Origin: Giardia muris
Lineage: Eukaryota; Fornicata; Diplomonadida; Hexamitidae
NCBI GenBank assembly: GCA_006247105.1
Contig: CM016926.1
Coordinates: 620,001-684,000, forward strand
Reading direction: 5' to 3'
Length of the DNA stretch: 64,000 nucleotides
Numbering within the stretch: the first letter of the stretch is position 1; each line of letters begins with the position of its first letter. Below, piece by piece: positions 60,757-64,000 of the stretch. The position numbers and the translations under genes are program-made. The notes under the pieces are model-generated. The model saw only the letters and a program-made list of their open reading frames with translations. It did not search any database and had not been told where the DNA came from.

Positions 60757-63700
60757 ATGATCGATAGTGCAATTGAGCTGAAGGCGTCTCGTACGGACGC
60801 GGAGACGACTGCCCTCGACCTCCCGAAGAAGACTCCTGTGCGGAAGAAAGGCCCACCGCCCTCACCGCCCAAGCACTTCATCGTTAACTTTGAAGGGAAG
60901 GTCCCGATGGACGAACGCACTTGTCGCTGCTTGCGCCCCTTCTTCGCATACATGACCCCTGCCGTGCGTGTCTGCAAGCGTCAGCTCTGCTACTATTTGT
61001 GCGATCTCTATCCCCCCTCGAGAAAGCACAATCCCAAGACATCTGCCACCCACTTAGCTGCAAACTGGAACAAGAGTGTCAAAAAGGGAAAGAATCCGAA
61101 CCTCATTTGGGCGGCATTTGTGGCAAACAAGTCCAGCTTTCTCTGGGCCGCACTAATCATCATTCCACTAATAGGGGTACAGATTGCACTCCCTTATATC
61201 ACCCAGGGCCTTACAAAAACGTTGGAGCCAGGTAATGTTGAAGGCAAATCGATCCCTGATGTTCTTAAGCAAACCTGGGGGTATATTATCGGCGTCGCTG
61301 CAGCACAAGCTACGCAGACTATATTTGAGTCCTGTCTATGGTACGTGCTCTATGATGTCCTTGTCCGTTTTGTCGGGAGCGCTCTCGACGTGATGGTCAA
61401 CAAGGTCCTCGCAATGTCGGATATAGCCCGCCAGAGCAGTGCTTCGAGCAATATGACGAATTTGCTCTTCTCGGATACGATGCGTATCGCGAATATGCTC
61501 CAGTTTCTCTACTACTACATCACGATCCCTATCAATTTCGTCATTAACCTTGTGTATCTCGGTGTCCGTATTGATCCCTCAGCACTGGCATGTCTTATTG
61601 CACTTATTGTCTTTATCCCAGCCTTCTACTATATTATCAACGGTTTCAACTCCACCCTTGTGAGCCTGATGTCTCTGACAGACAAGAGGGTCCAAACGGT
61701 CACAGAGGTACTTGACGGGATCAAGGTCGTGAAGCTCTTCACGATGGAGGAAATACAGCATCGCCGCGTCATGAACAGCCGCAATGCCGAGTTGAAGGTC
61801 AATCGGAAATTCGAGTTATCTCTGTCTATCTTCGCCATCATTGGATATAGCTCCTCTCCTGTGATGACCCTTTTCGCTCTCCTCTTTATGAGTATAACGA
61901 AAGAGCTGACTTCCGAAAATGTGTACACTGCTGCCTATCTCTTTAGACAGTTGAGTTTGGCATTCGTTTTCCTTCCTGCGTTCATCTCATGGTCAATGGA
62001 GTCGGGAGTTTCTGCATCGCGCATCCGAGCATTCCTGACCCTTCCAACCGTCGATCGCGGGGTTGTCGAGCGTGTCCCAATGACCGATGATATCGAAAAC
62101 GCAATAGAGGTCATAGGTAAGCCCTCCTTCTGCTATGGACTGCTGGAGGACAAGGTAATTCCACCGTTACTCGATGGGGATTATGAGGATAACCTAAAGA
62201 GGCAGAAAGATATCATCCGGGGGCGAAACAAGCTTATCTCCAAGCAGAAGAAGGAAGCGGCAGCGCTCCTTAAGTGCGTTCGTGCAGGAACCATCTCCGT
62301 TCCCGAGGACGAATGTCGTCTGATAGAGGACTTCCCACGCACACTTGAGCTTGTTCAGAAGTCGGACGAAAGCGCGATTCAGACACTCAATCTCTGGAGC
62401 GCGCGTCTGAACCTTCCTCCATGCGATCTGGTCACGAAGGTCAGCGCGTACGACAAGGGACTCTACCGCCCCCCAAAAGGCTCTTCTCAATACGATCGTG
62501 TGTGCTACAGTACACTTCACGCACTCGCAGTCGAGGGCCTTTACGCGACATCGGTCGAGCAACAGGCATTTCACAAGCGTGCCCAGCGTTGTCGGAAAGA
62601 CCCCGAGCAGTCGCACCACATTCTCCTTGAGCGCTACCGAAAGATCGAGAAGATGGACGACAGTCCTATAGCGCTTCATGAACTCGAGCTGACTATTCGC
62701 CGCGGAGAGCTTGTCGGACTCTTTGGAACGGTTGGGTGTGGAAAGACGTCCCTCTTCAGTGCACTCCTGGGAGAGCTCCGTCTTCATCGCAGCTCTCGTT
62801 ACTCACATGAGAACTTCTCATCTTACGCACTTGAGGACTCCTACCTCATTTTCGACTACGAGACAGGACACAGCATGCCCGAGAACCGAATCTTCGATAC
62901 ACGCGTCCGGCTTGCAGGTCGCATTGCGTACTTCACGCAAGCATCAGTGATCTTCTCTGGGAGCATTCGCGACAATATCCTCTTCTACCGTCCCTATGAT
63001 GAGGAGCGGTATCAGGAGGTCTGTAAGATCTGCTGCCTCATTCCAGATCTTCTCATGCAGGATTATGGAGACCTCACGGAGATCGGTGAGAAGGGTGTTT
63101 CGCTTTCAGGAGGACAGAAGGCACGCGTGGCCCTAGCCCGTGCGGTCTACGCCGATGCAGATATCTATTTCCTAGATGACCCTCTTTCTGCTGTTGATGC
63201 ACATGTTGGGCAGCAGCTTTGGGAGAATGTGATCCTTGGATATCTCCGGGCCAGAGGGAAGACCGTCATCATTGCATCGCATCAGACGCAATACTTCAAG
63301 GACTGTGACCGACTTCTCCAGATGGCCAGCGGGAAGGTTATCTATAACGAGTGTATGTCTGACGTGATGAATGCGGATCCTCTTGAACGTCCCGAGTTCC
63401 TGCGCCAAGTATCGTCAGCTGATACTATTTCTGGTATGCAAACGGTGATGTCAGCAACAGGAATTGTCAATGCCGCTCTTCGTGCGCATCCGAGTATGCC
63501 AGGGTTTAGCAGTGAGAATGTCCAGAAGAACGAGTACACGCAGGAAATGCTCGATCGGGCGTTCCTTAAGACACCACCAGACGTTCAGCAGCAGTCGACC
63601 GAGGAACTTGAGGCAGGCAGTCTATCCTGCAAGATGTACAAACGTTGGTTTAAGTCTGGTACTTATTGGCGTGCGGGAGTATATTTACTCATCCCAATTT

Positions 63701-64000
63701 GTTGGCAAGTGGTCTATCAGTATCAGTTTATTTTCATTCAGAGCTGGGCATCGGATGAATTTAAACCCAGCATTCCATATCCATATGGGTATTTCGGGAT
63801 CTATGCAGCAATTGTCGTTGTCTCTGCAGTCTTATCCTGGGGGACCGCCGTTGGAACCATCCCATTCCTTCTTGAGAGCAGTCGTTCTCTCTTTCAGGAT
63901 ATGATCACTTCTCTGTTGCATTCACCGCTGAGGTTCTTTGATACAACGCCTCTCGGGCGCATCCTGAATCGGTTGTCGAAAGACTTTGCAAGCGTCGATA
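60757..64000 (+). CDS. ABC transporter, ABCC/MRP type, cut by window end
   Basis: Open for 1081 codons to the window edge. TMD1 (about residues 120-430) has helices such as SSFLWAALIIIPLIGVQIAL and MLQFLYYYITIPINFVI. NBD1 follows: Walker A GTVGCGKT (657-664), signature LSGGQ (783-787), Walker B IYFLDD (803-808), H-loop His 842. The second acid of Walker B is Asp, as in NBD1 of MRPs, where this site is catalytically weak. TMD2 begins near 965 (RAGVYLLIPICWQVVY) and includes RFFDTTPLGRILNRLSKDF. Odd: about 165 residues are inserted between the first NBD1 strand (PSFCYG, near 465) and the strand before Walker A. The ATG follows ATAAATTAGA. MRPs export organic anions and conjugates; the substrate is unknown here. 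Confidence 0.93.
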   Translation, partial: MIDSAIELKASRTDAETTALDLPKKTPVRKKGPPPSPPKHFIVNFEGKVPMDERTCRCLRPFFAYMTPAVRVCKRQLCYYLCDLYPPSRKHNPKTSATHLAANWNKSVKKGKNPNLIWAAFVANKSSFLWAALIIIPLIGVQIALPYITQGLTKTLEPGNVEGKSIPDVLKQTWGYIIGVAAAQATQTIFESCLWYVLYDVLVRFVGSALDVMVNKVLAMSDIARQSSASSNMTNLLFSDTMRIANMLQFLYYYITIPINFVINLVYLGVRIDPSALACLIALIVFIPAFYYIINGFNSTLVSLMSLTDKRVQTVTEVLDGIKVVKLFTMEEIQHRRVMNSRNAELKVNRKFELSLSIFAIIGYSSSPVMTLFALLFMSITKELTSENVYTAAYLFRQLSLAFVFLPAFISWSMESGVSASRIRAFLTLPTVDRGVVERVPMTDDIENAIEVIGKPSFCYGLLEDKVIPPLLDGDYEDNLKRQKDIIRGRNKLISKQKKEAAALLKCVRAGTISVPEDECRLIEDFPRTLELVQKSDESAIQTLNLWSARLNLPPCDLVTKVSAYDKGLYRPPKGSSQYDRVCYSTLHALAVEGLYATSVEQQAFHKRAQRCRKDPEQSHHILLERYRKIEKMDDSPIALHELELTIRRGELVGLFGTVGCGKTSLFSALLGELRLHRSSRYSHENFSSYALEDSYLIFDYETGHSMPENRIFDTRVRLAGRIAYFTQASVIFSGSIRDNILFYRPYDEERYQEVCKICCLIPDLLMQDYGDLTEIGEKGVSLSGGQKARVALARAVYADADIYFLDDPLSAVDAHVGQQLWENVILGYLRARGKTVIIASHQTQYFKDCDRLLQMASGKVIYNECMSDVMNADPLERPEFLRQVSSADTISGMQTVMSATGIVNAALRAHPSMPGFSSENVQKNEYTQEMLDRAFLKTPPDVQQQSTEELEAGSLSCKMYKRWFKSGTYWRAGVYLLIPICWQVVYQYQFIFIQSWASDEFKPSIPYPYGYFGIYAAIVVVSAVLSWGTAVGTIPFLLESSRSLFQDMITSLLHSPLRFFDTTPLGRILNRLSKDFASVD

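Overview
The window is from a compact, intron-poor protist genome, most likely a Giardia-type diplomonad. Reasons: ankyrin-repeat proteins of the Giardia protein 21.1 kind and an ankyrin-NEK-like kinase; flagellate genes (kinesin-4, TPGS2-like, CCDC81-like); eukaryotic informational genes (uL1, MCTS1, DPH2, SET1-type methyltransferase, Pol kappa) with no visible introns; gene spacings often below 30 bp; and short A/T-rich tracts directly in front of many ATGs, as in Giardia initiators. TAA, TAG and TGA all end conserved genes, so the code is standard, which argues against hexamitin diplomonads. GC looks slightly above 50 percent, which would fit Giardia muris better than G. intestinalis; the species call is inference.

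Layout. 1-22,100 is a housekeeping stretch: coiled-coil proteins, a Cwc16/Yju2-like zinc protein, Pol kappa, a two-repeat Myb factor, DPH2, a large FYVE protein with GPYG/NPYG tails, MCTS1, a DUF167 protein, tRNA-Lys(UUU), a SET1-like methyltransferase, a 1521-residue helical protein, an ankyrin protein and a small histone-fold protein.

22,306-42,614 is the striking part: an inverted repeat with two 8,831-bp arms (22306-31136 and 33784-42614) around a 2,647-bp spacer. Reading the arms against each other I found only two differences. Each arm carries most of an ankyrin/coiled-coil/kinase gene, an aldo-keto reductase, an arginase-superfamily protein of bacterial look, a small CxxC protein, an RHD3/Sey1-like GTPase and the RING end of an ankyrin-RING gene. 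Both arm ends lie inside coding sequence: the outer ends in the kinase C-lobe, the inner ends at the first cysteine of the RING. The two copies of these end genes therefore share one part and differ in the other. The left ankyrin-RING gene has an in-frame TAA; the right one is intact and shorter. A decayed ankyrin fragment lies just outside the right arm.

43,600-64,000 returns to dense housekeeping genes: a possible membrane protein, a coiled-coil protein, ribosomal uL1, an unknown 722-residue protein, a TPGS2-like tubulin polyglutamylase subunit in tandem with a kinesin-4, an ankyrin protein, a QTRT2-like subunit overlapping a CCDC47-like ER protein, a PIG-L deacetylase, a CCDC81-like HU-domain protein, a short ankyrin protein with an incomplete RING, and an ABCC transporter cut by the window end. 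I saw no transposon, CRISPR array, rRNA or VSP gene.
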